Positions 15,928-24,235 of a DNA stretch of 32,672 nt are shown here, in pieces. How positions within the stretch are numbered: the first letter of the stretch is position 1; every line of letters starts with the position of its first letter. The notes under the pieces were generated by a model. The model searched no databases. It was not told where the DNA came from and worked only from the letters and a program-made list of their open reading frames with translations. The DNA lies in contig CACXSA010000021.1 of NCBI GenBank assembly GCA_902770195.1, positions 1 to 32,672 on the forward strand, read 5' to 3'. The translations under genes and the position numbers were made by a program. Source of the stretch: an uncultured Prevotellaceae bacterium (GTDB lineage Bacteria > Bacteroidota > Bacteroidia > Bacteroidales > Bacteroidaceae).

Positions 15928-16953
15928 TTACCGTTTTTTCGCCGACGTCTCGCGGATAACGAGCTGCTGGGGAACGATTTTCTTGCAAATTTTGGTGTCG
16001 CCATGTATATTCTTCAGAAGAAGTTGGCAGGCGGTGACACCCATCTGGTGCGATTGATCCTCGATGGCTGACATACGGGGGGTGACATAGGCGGCATGTA
16101 CATCGTCGGTGAAACCGATAAGCGCGACGTCGTCGGGTATGCTAAGTCCTTGGTTTTTAATTGCTGTGAACGCTGCAAAGGTGATGATATCGTTAAAGGC
16201 AAGGATAGCATCAGGGGGATTGGCTTGACTGAGCAGCTTTTCGACGGACCGAAGGGCTACGTTATAATCTATCTTGTCACAAACAACAAGACTGCGGTCT
16301 ATCTCCATGTGGTTGTCGCGAAGGGCTTCCAGATAGCCATGCTTGCGGCGTCGAACCATATCAATGTGGTTGGGACCACCGATGAAGGCAATGCGTCGGC
16401 TTCCCGTGTCTATGAGGTGCTGTGTGGCCATTTGTGCAGCCTCGTCGCCATTGGCCGTGACGGATGAGAAACGGTCGGTGAGACAGGTTCTGCCGAAGAA
16501 TACAAGGGGGATTCCCATGAGGGATATTTCTTCGAAATGACTATAGTCGGTGGTGTTCTGCGCCAGACAGGCTATGATACCCTCTACATGAAGGCTGATG
16601 AAGTTGTCAATGGCCATGCGCTCTATTTCAAAGCTCTCATGGCTGTTGGCGCTGATGATGCTATAGCCTTCGCGACGGGCCTCGTCTTCTATGCCATCGA
16701 GCACAGCTGCGTAATAGTGTGTGACTAGGTTGGGTACAACAACACCGATAACCTTAGGAGCTTCTTTACGCAGGCTTTGCGCAAAGGGATTAGGGCGGTA
16801 GTTAAGCCGTTTTGCCAAATCCTTCACACGTTGTTGCATCTCCTTTCCTATCTCTGGGGAGTTGCGTAGTGCACGGCTAACCGTGGCAATGCTAACACCC
16901 AGTTCGCTTGCCAAATCCTTCAACGATGTGCGATGTTGTTTCTTAATATTCAT
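15928..16953 (-). CDS. LacI-family transcriptional regulator
   Basis: A 341-residue regulator. The N-terminal helix-turn-helix reads SLKDLASELGVSIATVSRAL, followed by the hinge NYRPNPFAQSLRK. A periplasmic-binding-protein-like effector domain runs from about residue 60 (KVIGVVVPNLVTHYYAAVLD) with the usual ILAFNDIITFAA and ALIGFTDD motifs. The family normally binds a sugar or nucleotide and represses catabolic genes. No sugar genes are in the window, so the target is unknown. The ATG at 16953 is chosen because the promoter lies between it and a longer open frame. A palindrome on the -33 box suggests autoregulation. Confidence 0.9.
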   Translation of the reverse strand: MNIKKQHRTSLKDLASELGVSIATVSRALRNSPEIGKEMQQRVKDLAKRLNYRPNPFAQSLRKEAPKVIGVVVPNLVTHYYAAVLDGIEDEARREGYSIISANSHESFEIERMAIDNFISLHVEGIIACLAQNTTDYSHFEEISLMGIPLVFFGRTCLTDRFSSVTANGDEAAQMATQHLIDTGSRRIAFIGGPNHIDMVRRRKHGYLEALRDNHMEIDRSLVVCDKIDYNVALRSVEKLLSQANPPDAILAFNDIITFAAFTAIKNQGLSIPDDVALIGFTDDVHAAYVTPRMSAIEDQSHQMGVTACQLLLKNIHGDTKICKKIVPQQLVIRETSAKKR

Positions 16954-16976
16954 ACACCCACGGTTTTTTATGAGGG

Positions 16977-17008
16977 CAAAGATACGAATTAATCTAGGAA
17001 TCCGCAAA
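16977..17008 (-). promoter_or_regulatory. Promoter of the lacI-like gene
   Basis: On the minus strand TATCTTTG (16984-16977) is preceded at exactly 20 bases by TTTG (17008-17005). The start lies about 17 bases before the ATG at 16953. Confidence 0.75.
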
Positions 17009-17016
17009 CGTTTACG
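17003..17016. promoter_or_regulatory. LacI-type operator-like palindrome on the -33 box
   Basis: CGCAAACGTTTACG is a near-perfect palindrome centred on CG, the hallmark of LacI/PurR/CcpA-type operators. It covers the -33 TTTG of the regulator's own promoter, so binding would repress the gene. Recognition by this protein is inferred. Confidence 0.55.
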
Positions 17017-17060
17017 TGTTTTTTTTGAGCATTTTTATTTCACATTGCCACTAAACTGCT

Positions 17061-17068
17061 TATCTTTG
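17061..17068 (+). promoter_or_regulatory. -7 box of a short orphan transcription unit
   Basis: TATCTTTG fits the consensus and is followed by GCAC as in other promoters here. The -33 region is weak (TTG at 17045-17047 is too close). No protein gene follows on this strand before 19297. Confidence 0.45.
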
Positions 17069-17074
17069 CACTAA

Positions 17075-17166
17075 AATTCAGAATCAGAATGAGTAATGAA
17101 TAGTTGATAATAAGTTAGTTAGAAAACATGGAATTAAGAGTGTCGTGAGATACTCTTAATTTTTTA
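17075..17166 (+). ncRNA. Candidate small RNA of about 90 nt
   Basis: A predicted start near 17075, after the -7 box at 17061-17068, leads into a 30-base hairpin (17132-17161: AATTAAGAGTGTC, loop GTGA, GATACTCTTAATT) followed by a run of T to 17165. The stem has 13 pairs, one of them G-U. The T-run is on the plus side, so the signal belongs to plus-strand transcription although both flanking genes are on the minus strand. Only ORFs of four and six codons occur inside. A promoter plus intrinsic terminator without a gene is the pattern of a stand-alone sRNA. Its family is not recognised. Confidence 0.45.
17132..17165 (+). terminator. Intrinsic terminator of the candidate sRNA
   Basis: 13-bp stem with a GTGA tetraloop, followed by a run of T. 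The pattern is asymmetric: the minus side ends in AATTCC without a T-run, which gives the direction. Confidence 0.75.
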
Positions 17167-17214
17167 TGAGTATTAAGTTCTGGGATTAGGGAGTATTATA
17201 CACTTGCCAAGACA

Positions 17215-17856
17215 TTAGATGTAATACTCTGCAGAATCCACCAACCCTGCCCGCAATGCATACTTCGTGGCTTCGTGAACAGTATTGACACCCAATTTGC
17301 GAAAAATGTTTTTACGATGGGTGTTTACGGTGTGGAAACTGGAGAAACGTTTTTCAGCAATCTCTTTGGTGGTCAGTCCTAAAGCAATATCTTTCAGAAC
17401 CTCCGTCTCCGTGGGTGTCAGTTTCACCTCTTCCTCTATCCTGCCCTGAGCGGGAGCAAGCAGAAGTTCGGCCATTCGCTGACAGATAAACCGCTGGTGA
17501 CGCCTTGCATATTGCAGACACGCCAAGATTTCCTGCGAGGGCGACTCCTTCATCAGGATGCTGAATCGCGGACTGATAGCCACTACACGTCGTACGAAAT
17601 CTGTAGAAAGGTCATCACTAAACAGCACCCATTGTGCCTGCGGGAAACGCTGGTAAAGAATTTCCAGTTCCTCAACATCGTTAATATCAAAGAGAGTGTA
17701 ATCCAGCACAATAACAGCATCGCCATGCTGTTTCAACTGTTCTATCATCTCGATCTTGTCGTCAGTCTGATGGCAATGCGTATCTCCTAATGTATTGGAG
17801 AAATACATCATGCCTGCTCTAGTTATGTCTTGTTTGTCTGCTAATATAATATACAT
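17215..17856 (-). CDS. NarL/LuxR-type response regulator
   Basis: A 213-residue two-component regulator. The receiver domain (1-125) has acidic D7 in ILADKQD, the phospho-acceptor D52 in AVIVLDYTLFD and K103 in ILMKES. A LuxR-type helix-turn-helix follows (about 143-208: LTPTETEVLKDIALGLTTKE, then HTVNTHRKNIFRKLGV). It is encoded 53 bases after the PAS kinase gene on the same strand, so the two very likely form a cognate pair. The receiver is rather divergent: the usual second acidic residue after D7 is Lys-Gln-Asp. Target genes are unknown. Confidence 0.88.
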   Translation of the reverse strand: MYIILADKQDITRAGMMYFSNTLGDTHCHQTDDKIEMIEQLKQHGDAVIVLDYTLFDINDVEELEILYQRFPQAQWVLFSDDLSTDFVRRVVAISPRFSILMKESPSQEILACLQYARRHQRFICQRMAELLLAPAQGRIEEEVKLTPTETEVLKDIALGLTTKEIAEKRFSSFHTVNTHRKNIFRKLGVNTVHEATKYALRAGLVDSAEYYI

Positions 17857-17909
17857 TTTTAGAATGCCTCGTAAAAAACTTTTTCGTAAGAAATGGAAAA
17901 AAATGCAGC

Positions 17910-19166
17910 TTAGTCTGTCGGAATATCTACCCAGAACTTGGATCCCTTGCCTAACGTGGACTCCACACCAACCTTACCACCCAAGCTCATGGCAATGCTT
18001 CGGCAAATGCTCAAGCCCAGTCCTGTGCCAGGAACAAAATCATCCACCTTCACAAAGCGTTCGAAGAGATGGTCATTACAATGGTCTTCAGGAATACCCT
18101 TTCCAGTATCTTCCACCCATATCCGCAACTGATGCTCGATATGTTCGAATCCCAAGGTGATTTGTCCATCCGAAGTAAACTTGACGGCATTGTTGACATA
18201 TTGGTTCACTATCTCGCCTAAGCGTTCCCTGTCTGTAAGCACTCGCGGATTACTATCCGTTGGCATAACGAGAAGTTTCACCCTCTCGGCATCAACCCTT
18301 GAAGCATAGCGCACCACCATTTCCTCAAGCAATGGTTTCAGCTCGAAACGGATCTTCTTAATAGCATCACCACCGGCCTCCAGCCTCGACATGTGCATCA
18401 TGTCATCGAACAAGCGGAGCAGACGGGCATTGTTATCTCTGATAAGTCCTATCAGCTGCTGACGCTCTTCTTCAGATTGTGCCATTGAGAGGACCTCGCT
18501 GAAACCTACAATGGCGTTCAGGGGCGTGCGCACCTCATGACTTATATTAGCAAGAAATGCCGATTTCAGACGGTCGCTTTCCTCTGCATGGTTACGTGCG
18601 TCTATCAATGCCTTTTCAGCATCTTTCTGATTGTCTATACGTTGTGAAGTACCCACAATAGTAACAGGCTTTCCATCAAGGTCGCGTTTGTCAACAACTG
18701 CATACGACTCCTCCCAATAAGTGCGGTCGCTATGAGGTATGTTCACTTCGTATTGCACATGGCATTCGTCTATACGGCCCTCCACCAAGTCATCGATGCC
18801 TTTCCACACCGTTTCCGCATCTTCTGGCTTTACCAGCATTGCAAGTTCATCAACACGCGTTCCAGGAGGAAAAACAATAGTATCAGGGTCTCGATAGTCA
18901 CTCTCAAAGGTCATTTTATGGGAAGCGACATCCAAACGCCAAATACTCAGCTTCATGGTTTTAAGTATCAGTTCATACTCTATCGTATGACGACTGACCT
19001 TTGCCAACTGTTTCAAATCAGTTTGTATCTCGCGTCTCTTGCGCATCTGATAAACTATCATGAAAACGGCTGCGACGACAAGGGGGATGCCCACCACCCA
19101 TACCATAACATCCAAACGCAAGATGTCATGTAAACTCAAAAGGAACAATGCACTTATATAATCCAT
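17910..19166 (-). CDS. PAS-type membrane sensor histidine kinase
   Basis: A 418-residue kinase. Order: a hydrophobic helix (about 20-38), a PAS-like domain (about 62-180) with the usual C-terminal VVDKRDLDGKPVTIVGTSQR, HisKA with H210 in FLANISHEVRTPLNAIVGFS, and HATPase with NQYVNNAVKF, VEDTGKGIPED (D353) and GTGLGLSIC. All catalytic motifs are intact. The ATG at 19166 lies about 20 bases downstream of the predicted start site; a longer frame from 19205 includes the promoter and is rejected. It is followed by a NarL-type regulator, an uncommon partner for a HisKA-type kinase. Confidence 0.9.
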   Translation of the reverse strand: MDYISALFLLSLHDILRLDVMVWVVGIPLVVAAVFMIVYQMRKRREIQTDLKQLAKVSRHTIEYELILKTMKLSIWRLDVASHKMTFESDYRDPDTIVFPPGTRVDELAMLVKPEDAETVWKGIDDLVEGRIDECHVQYEVNIPHSDRTYWEESYAVVDKRDLDGKPVTIVGTSQRIDNQKDAEKALIDARNHAEESDRLKSAFLANISHEVRTPLNAIVGFSEVLSMAQSEEERQQLIGLIRDNNARLLRLFDDMMHMSRLEAGGDAIKKIRFELKPLLEEMVVRYASRVDAERVKLLVMPTDSNPRVLTDRERLGEIVNQYVNNAVKFTSDGQITLGFEHIEHQLRIWVEDTGKGIPEDHCNDHLFERFVKVDDFVPGTGLGLSICRSIAMSLGGKVGVESTLGKGSKFWVDIPTD

Positions 19167-19192
19167 TGGGTTAAGAATTACTGGATTTTTGG

Positions 19193-19223
19193 CAAAGTTA
19201 CGCAAAAGATTTGGATTATCAAA
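19193..19223 (-). promoter_or_regulatory. Promoter of the PAS kinase operon
   Basis: On the minus strand TAACTTTG (19200-19193) follows TTTG (19223-19220) by 19 bases. The start should be near 19186. It is back to back with the methyltransferase promoter at 19241-19271. Confidence 0.7.
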
Positions 19224-19240
19224 AATAAATTCAGATTTAT

Positions 19241-19271
19241 TTTGTGTTTTGACACGTTTGCATTAACTTTG
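19241..19271 (+). promoter_or_regulatory. Promoter of the methyltransferase operon
   Basis: TTTG (19241-19244), 19 bases, TAACTTTG (19264-19271). It gives a leader of about 19 bases before the ATG at 19297 and probably drives a long operon, as no comparable box is seen until 26933. Confidence 0.7.
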
Positions 19272-19296
19272 CACCATATTTTATATAATTACATTA

Positions 19297-20811
19297 ATGA
19301 CACAACAATTTGAAATCATCGCCAAGACTTTTATGGGCCTTGAGCCTGTCTTGGCGAAAGAACTGATGCAGTTGGGCGCTAACGACGTAGAGATTGGTCG
19401 TCGCATGGTATCGTTTAAAGGCGATAAAGAATTATTGTATCGTGCTAATTTCCAACTGCACACTGCCATACGCATTCTGAAACCCATCAAACACTTCAAA
19501 GCTTTGTCTGCCGACGATGTTTACGAAGGTGTGAAAGACATTGACTGGAGTGAATATATAGGAAAAGACAAGACTTTTGCAGTAGATGCCGTCGTCTTCT
19601 CTGAGGAATTCCGGCATTCCAAGTTCGTGGCCTATAAAGTCAAGGACGCTATCGTGGACCAGTTCAGGGAAAAGACGGGGCAAAGGCCTAACATCAGCGT
19701 TGCCAACCCTGACATCCGGCTGAACATCCATATCGCTGAAGACAAATGTACATTATCCCTCGACTCTAGCGGTGAAAGCCTGCACCGTCGTGGTTATCGT
19801 CAGGAGTCGGTAGAAGCACCCTTGAATGAGGTGCTGGCAGCGGGTATGATCCTGATGACGGGATGGCAGGGAGACACAGACTTCATAGACCCCATGTGTG
19901 GTAGTGGCACCATACTGATTGAAGCTGCCCTGATAGCCCACAACATGGCTCCTGGCATTTTCCGTAAGGAGTTTGCTTTTGAAAAATGGGCTGACTTCGA
20001 TGCCGACCTATTCGATAAGATATACAATGACGACTCCCACGAACGGGAATTTCACCATCACATCTACGGATACGACGTGGATATCAAAGCAGTGAACACT
20101 GCCCGCTTGAATGTGAAGGCTGCCGGGCTGACCAGTAACATTACCATTGAGGAGCGCGACTTCAAAAACTTCACCCAACCTCAGGAGAAGAGTATAATAG
20201 TAACCAATCCGCCTTATGGTGAGCGCATCTCCACCCCCGACCTACTAGGCACGTACAAGATGATTGGCGAACGACTAAAGCACCAGTTTGCAGGCAATGA
20301 GGCATGGATTCTTTCCTATCGTGAGGAATGCTTTGCCCAGATAGGACTGAAACCTAGCATCAAGATTCCATTGTATAATGGCTCCTTGGAATGCGAGTTC
20401 CGCAAATACCAGATGTTCGATGGAAAGATGCGTGAATTCCGCGAAGAGGGTGGAATCGTGAAGACAGAGGATGAGAAGCGCCAAATGGCCGAGAAACGTC
20501 GCTTCAAGCAGAACCGTGAGTTCAAGAAACGAATGGACGAACAGGAAGAGAATGCCGAGGCGGACATTCGTTCTTTCAAGTTCCGCTCACTGGAAAAGAA
20601 AGACTTTAGAAGTGAACGGGACGACCACGACAGCAGGGAATTCAAGGGACGCAAGGAGCGCGGAAATAGGGACTTTAAGTCGCGTGGAGGACATGATTCA
20701 AAGGGCCGCGGTGGTCATGACCGCTTCGAACGCAACGGAGGTAAAAAGCCTTTTAAGAACAATCGTGACTTTGGCAGAAAGAGCAGGAGGTTCGATGATG
20801 ACAAAGAGTAA
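19297..20811 (+). CDS. THUMP-domain RNA methyltransferase, RlmL/UPF0020 type
   Basis: A 504-residue class I SAM-dependent methyltransferase likely acting on 23S rRNA guanine. The N-terminal THUMP region (about 45-155) is followed by RRGYRQESVEAPLNEVLAAG, the SAM site DPMCGSGTILIEAAL (198-212) and the catalytic NPPYGERIS (304-312). E. coli RlmL/RlmKL is the nearest known type; here only the guanine-N2 half is present. The last 120 residues are an unusual tail of R, K, D, E, F and G, with repeats such as RDFKSRGGHDSKGRGGHDRF, probably disordered and RNA-binding. The 3' end overlaps the next gene by 17 bases. Confidence 0.88.
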   Translation: MTQQFEIIAKTFMGLEPVLAKELMQLGANDVEIGRRMVSFKGDKELLYRANFQLHTAIRILKPIKHFKALSADDVYEGVKDIDWSEYIGKDKTFAVDAVVFSEEFRHSKFVAYKVKDAIVDQFREKTGQRPNISVANPDIRLNIHIAEDKCTLSLDSSGESLHRRGYRQESVEAPLNEVLAAGMILMTGWQGDTDFIDPMCGSGTILIEAALIAHNMAPGIFRKEFAFEKWADFDADLFDKIYNDDSHEREFHHHIYGYDVDIKAVNTARLNVKAAGLTSNITIEERDFKNFTQPQEKSIIVTNPPYGERISTPDLLGTYKMIGERLKHQFAGNEAWILSYREECFAQIGLKPSIKIPLYNGSLECEFRKYQMFDGKMREFREEGGIVKTEDEKRQMAEKRRFKQNREFKKRMDEQEENAEADIRSFKFRSLEKKDFRSERDDHDSREFKGRKERGNRDFKSRGGHDSKGRGGHDRFERNGGKKPFKNNRDFGRKSRRFDDDKE

Positions 20812-22948
20812 GCTATTGATTCTGCTGACGTTATTGACACTACCCATCATGATGAGTGCTCAAGACAAGTTGTTCACCCTTGAAGATCTGAACTTTGGTG
20901 GCAACAACTACCGAAGCATGCAACCTAAGAACATGTGGCTGACATGGTGGGGCGACCAATTGGTTCAGACAGACGTAGAAGAGTGTTACACCATCGACAC
21001 AAATACGGGTGAGCGGAAAGTGCTCTTCACCCTAGCACAAATAAACCAGTGGATAGGGAGTGACGACAACCGCTATGTGCGCCATCTGATGAATGTGACA
21101 TTTCCCTATCCCGATCAGCCTATTGTATTAGTAGGCAATCGCCATGCCATGCTACTTGTTAATTTCAAAAAACACCAGATTGTATGGCAGGACAGCATCT
21201 CTGGTCAGACTGCCTACGACTGGAACAAAGTGTCTAGGGCTACTGCTTACGTTGAAGACCACCAGTTATACGTGGCCGACGGACAGGGACAGAAGCACCA
21301 AATAACCACGGATGGGAGTCGTGAGATAGTATATGGACAGAGTGTCCACCGTAATGAGTTCGGCATCAACAAAGGAACATTCTGGAGTCCTGACGGACAG
21401 CATCTGGCCTTTTATCGCATGGACCAAAGCATGGTGACAGACTATCCTCAAGTAGATATATTCCACCGCAGTGCTTCCTACGAGCCTGACAAATATCCGA
21501 TGGCTGGTGAGACGTCCCATAAGGTGACTGTTGGAATCTATCACCTACAGACTCGTAAAACCGTTTATCTACAGGCAGGAGCCCCTACAGACCGCTATTT
21601 CACCAATATTGCATGGTCTCCTGACGGAAATACCATCTATATGTTCGAACTGAACCGTGACCAGAACGACTGCCGTCTTGTCAGCTATCAAGCAGCCACA
21701 GGCGAGAAGATAGCAGAACTCTATCGCGAGACCAGTGACAAATACGTAGAGCCCTTACATCCCATTCTGTTTCTGCCATGGGACAGCAACCTGTTCCTGA
21801 TGCAAAGCCAGCGTGACGGATATAATCACTTATATATATATAATAAGGAGGGAAAAATGGTCAAGCAACTCACGAGTGGCGCTTTCGTCATTCAAGAGGT
21901 GCTAGGCTTTAATGAGAAATTGAAGAGTATTATTGTCACCTCAAACGAAGCTGGCACTATTCAGCATAACAACTATCTTGTGAATGTGAAGACGGGCAAG
22001 CGTACCCTGCTGGACAACGGACGAGGCTCGCACCATGCGGTGCTTTCTGAAAGTGGACAGTGGTTCTACGACAACTATACGGAACCTGATGTGCCTCGCA
22101 ATATCGATATGGTGAACACCAAGACGAGAAAGAGCCTACGACTGCTCACTGCTGATGACCCTTGGCAAGGCTATGAACAGCCTATCTTCGAGTGTGGAAC
22201 CATCAAAGCAGCTGATGAAGCGACAGACCTTTACTACAGAATGGTAAAGCCACATAATTTCGACCCCGCCAAGAAATATCCTACCATCATCTATGTTTAT
22301 GGTGGTCCTCATGCTCACAACGTTGAGGCATCATGGCATTGGCAAAGCCGTTCCTGGGAGACCTACATGGCTCAAAAAGGATATATCCTCTTCATTCTGG
22401 ATAATCGCGGTTCTGAAAATCGAGGGCGCGATTTCGAGCAAGCCACATTCCGTCAGTTAGGGCAGATAGAGATGCAAGACCAGATGAAGGGAGTAGATTT
22501 TCTGCGTACCTTACCTTATGTGGATACACAGCGACTAGGCGTGCATGGATGGTCGTTTGGTGGTTTCATGACAATAACCCTGATGCTGAACCATCCCGAT
22601 GTCTTCAAAGTGGGCGTTGCTGGTGGTCCTGTCATTGACTGGAAATGGTATGAGGTGATGTATGGTGAACGATATATGGACACCCCACAGACCAATCCTG
22701 ACGGTTATGCCAAGAGTTCTCTCCTTTCAAAAGCGAAGAACCTGAAGGGAAAGCTTCAAATTATCACTGGCTACAACGACAACACAGTTGTCCCCCAGCA
22801 TTGTCTATCCTTCCTCGATGCATGCATCAAGGCAGGCACGCAGCCGGATTTCTTTACATATCCTGGCGAGGAGCATAATATGAGAGGGCACGCCAGCGTT
22901 CACTTGCATGAGCGTATTACACAGTATTTTGAAGACTATCTAAAATAA
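20795..22948 (+). CDS. S9-family prolyl peptidase, DPP IV-like
   Basis: A 717-residue secreted or periplasmic serine peptidase. It has a signal peptide (LLILLTLLTLPIMMSAQ), a beta-propeller region (about 90-470; FWSPDGQHLAFYRMD and IAWSPDGNTIYMFELN are blades) and a C-terminal alpha/beta hydrolase. The catalytic triad is S587 in GWSFGGF, D662 in GYNDNTV and H694 in EEHNMRG. Such enzymes remove dipeptides ending in Pro or Ala from peptides. The propeller stretch VHRNEFGINKG, where classical DPP IV has a double Glu, keeps only E188, so specificity may differ. The ATG at 20795 (or 20798) overlaps the methyltransferase end by 17 bases. Confidence 0.87.
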   Translation: MMTKSKLLILLTLLTLPIMMSAQDKLFTLEDLNFGGNNYRSMQPKNMWLTWWGDQLVQTDVEECYTIDTNTGERKVLFTLAQINQWIGSDDNRYVRHLMNVTFPYPDQPIVLVGNRHAMLLVNFKKHQIVWQDSISGQTAYDWNKVSRATAYVEDHQLYVADGQGQKHQITTDGSREIVYGQSVHRNEFGINKGTFWSPDGQHLAFYRMDQSMVTDYPQVDIFHRSASYEPDKYPMAGETSHKVTVGIYHLQTRKTVYLQAGAPTDRYFTNIAWSPDGNTIYMFELNRDQNDCRLVSYQAATGEKIAELYRETSDKYVEPLHPILFLPWDSNLFLMQSQRDGYNHLYIYNKEGKMVKQLTSGAFVIQEVLGFNEKLKSIIVTSNEAGTIQHNNYLVNVKTGKRTLLDNGRGSHHAVLSESGQWFYDNYTEPDVPRNIDMVNTKTRKSLRLLTADDPWQGYEQPIFECGTIKAADEATDLYYRMVKPHNFDPAKKYPTIIYVYGGPHAHNVEASWHWQSRSWETYMAQKGYILFILDNRGSENRGRDFEQATFRQLGQIEMQDQMKGVDFLRTLPYVDTQRLGVHGWSFGGFMTITLMLNHPDVFKVGVAGGPVIDWKWYEVMYGERYMDTPQTNPDGYAKSSLLSKAKNLKGKLQIITGYNDNTVVPQHCLSFLDACIKAGTQPDFFTYPGEEHNMRGHASVHLHERITQYFEDYLK

Positions 22949-22966
22949 TACTAGTTGAACTAGTAT
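22948..22966. promoter_or_regulatory. Perfect 9-bp palindrome between peptidase gene and serB
   Basis: ATACTAGTT, one G, AACTAGTAT. It starts at the last base of the peptidase stop codon. It could be an operator or fold as a 7-bp hairpin with an AT-rich tail acting as a weak terminator. No -7 box follows before serB. Confidence 0.4.
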
Positions 22967-22993
22967 AATTATTAAAAACCAGAAAACTGCATT

Positions 22994-24223
22994 ATGAAAG
23001 AAGAGCAAATACTCATCCGCATCACAGGACAAGACCGTCCAGGACTGACAGCTGCCGTCATGGGTATTCTGGCAAAGTATGACGCCCAGATACTGGACAT
23101 AGGTCAGGCAGATATTCATTCCACCCTCTCTTTGGGAATTCTTATCCGCATGGATGAAATGAAGTCAGGACTGGCCATGAAGGAACTGCTGTTCAAGGCT
23201 ACAGAGCTGGGAGTCACCATCTTTTTCTCGCCCATCAGCGATGACGAATATGAAGACTGGGTAGGTCATCAGGGAAAGAATAGATATATTCTGATGGTAC
23301 TGGGCAGACAACTGGAGGCTAAGCAGATAGAGGCTGCCACCCATATTCTTGCCGACCAGGGACTGAATATCGACTCCATAGTCCGTCTGACTGGCCGTAA
23401 GAGCATCAAGCAATACAACATCCATACGCGAGCCTGTATCCAGTTCTCTCTGCGAGGTGAGCCGATTAATCGTCAGGAGATGCAGTCGAAACTAATGAAA
23501 CTGTCGCAAGAGATGGAGATAGACTTCTCCTTCCAGCGTGATGACATGTTCCGTCGTATGCGTCGCCTCATCTGCTTTGATATGGACTCAACACTTATCC
23601 AGACAGAATGTATCGATGAGTTGGCAGAGCGCAACGGTGTGGGTGCCGAAGTTCGCGCCATTACGGAGAGCGCTATGCGAGGAGAGATAGATTTCAAGGA
23701 GAGTTTCACACAGCGTGTAGCATTGTTGAAAGGGCTAGACGTCAGTGTAATGCAAGATATTGCGGAGCATCTTCCCATCACCGAAGGTGTTGACCGCTTG
23801 ATGAACGTATTGAAGACCTGTGGTTACAAGATAGCCATCCTCAGTGGTGGATTCACCTATTTTGGAGAGTATCTGCAACGCCGTTATGGTATCGATTATG
23901 TCTATGCCAACGAACTGGAAATCGATGAAAACGGTAAGTTGACGGGACACTATGTCGGAGAAATTGTAGATGGTCATCGAAAGGCTGAACTACTGAAACT
24001 TATTGCACAGGTAGAGAAGGTAAACCTTGCACAGACTATTGCCGTTGGTGATGGTGCCAACGACCTGCCTATGATCTCGGAAGCTGGTCTGGGTATTGCC
24101 TTCCACGCCAAGCCCCGTGTGGTGGCCAATGCCAAGCAGAGCATTAATACCATCGGGCTGGATGGTGTGCTCTACTTCCTCGGATTCAAGGATTCGTATT
24201 TAGGAGAACAAGGAAAATTATAA
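22994..24223 (+). CDS. serB: Phosphoserine phosphatase with N-terminal ACT-like region
   Basis: A 409-residue enzyme for the last step of serine synthesis (phosphoserine to serine). The N-terminal half has two ACT-like units (about 5-80 and 97-180; RITGQDRPGLTAAVMGIL is the classic ACT start), which likely sense an amino acid. The HAD phosphatase has the nucleophile D196 in CFDMDSTLIQTECIDELA, the Ser/Gly motif ILSGGFTYF and the metal site VGDGANDLPM. This two-part form is known in several bacteria. It starts 46 bases after the peptidase gene, and purD follows 12 bases later. Confidence 0.93.
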   Translation: MKEEQILIRITGQDRPGLTAAVMGILAKYDAQILDIGQADIHSTLSLGILIRMDEMKSGLAMKELLFKATELGVTIFFSPISDDEYEDWVGHQGKNRYILMVLGRQLEAKQIEAATHILADQGLNIDSIVRLTGRKSIKQYNIHTRACIQFSLRGEPINRQEMQSKLMKLSQEMEIDFSFQRDDMFRRMRRLICFDMDSTLIQTECIDELAERNGVGAEVRAITESAMRGEIDFKESFTQRVALLKGLDVSVMQDIAEHLPITEGVDRLMNVLKTCGYKIAILSGGFTYFGEYLQRRYGIDYVYANELEIDENGKLTGHYVGEIVDGHRKAELLKLIAQVEKVNLAQTIAVGDGANDLPMISEAGLGIAFHAKPRVVANAKQSINTIGLDGVLYFLGFKDSYLGEQGKL

Positions 24224-24235
24224 GCGATAAAGGAT

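Noticed and set aside
17857-17909. Hairpin-like CGTAAAAAACTTTTTCG between kinase and regulator genes
   Set aside because: A-T-only core with a tiny loop and no directional T-run; it is unlikely to separate the two genes.
20471-20794. N-terminal extension of the S9 peptidase by about 108 codons
   Set aside because: It overlaps the methyltransferase tail and would bury the signal peptide; the start at 20795 is clean.
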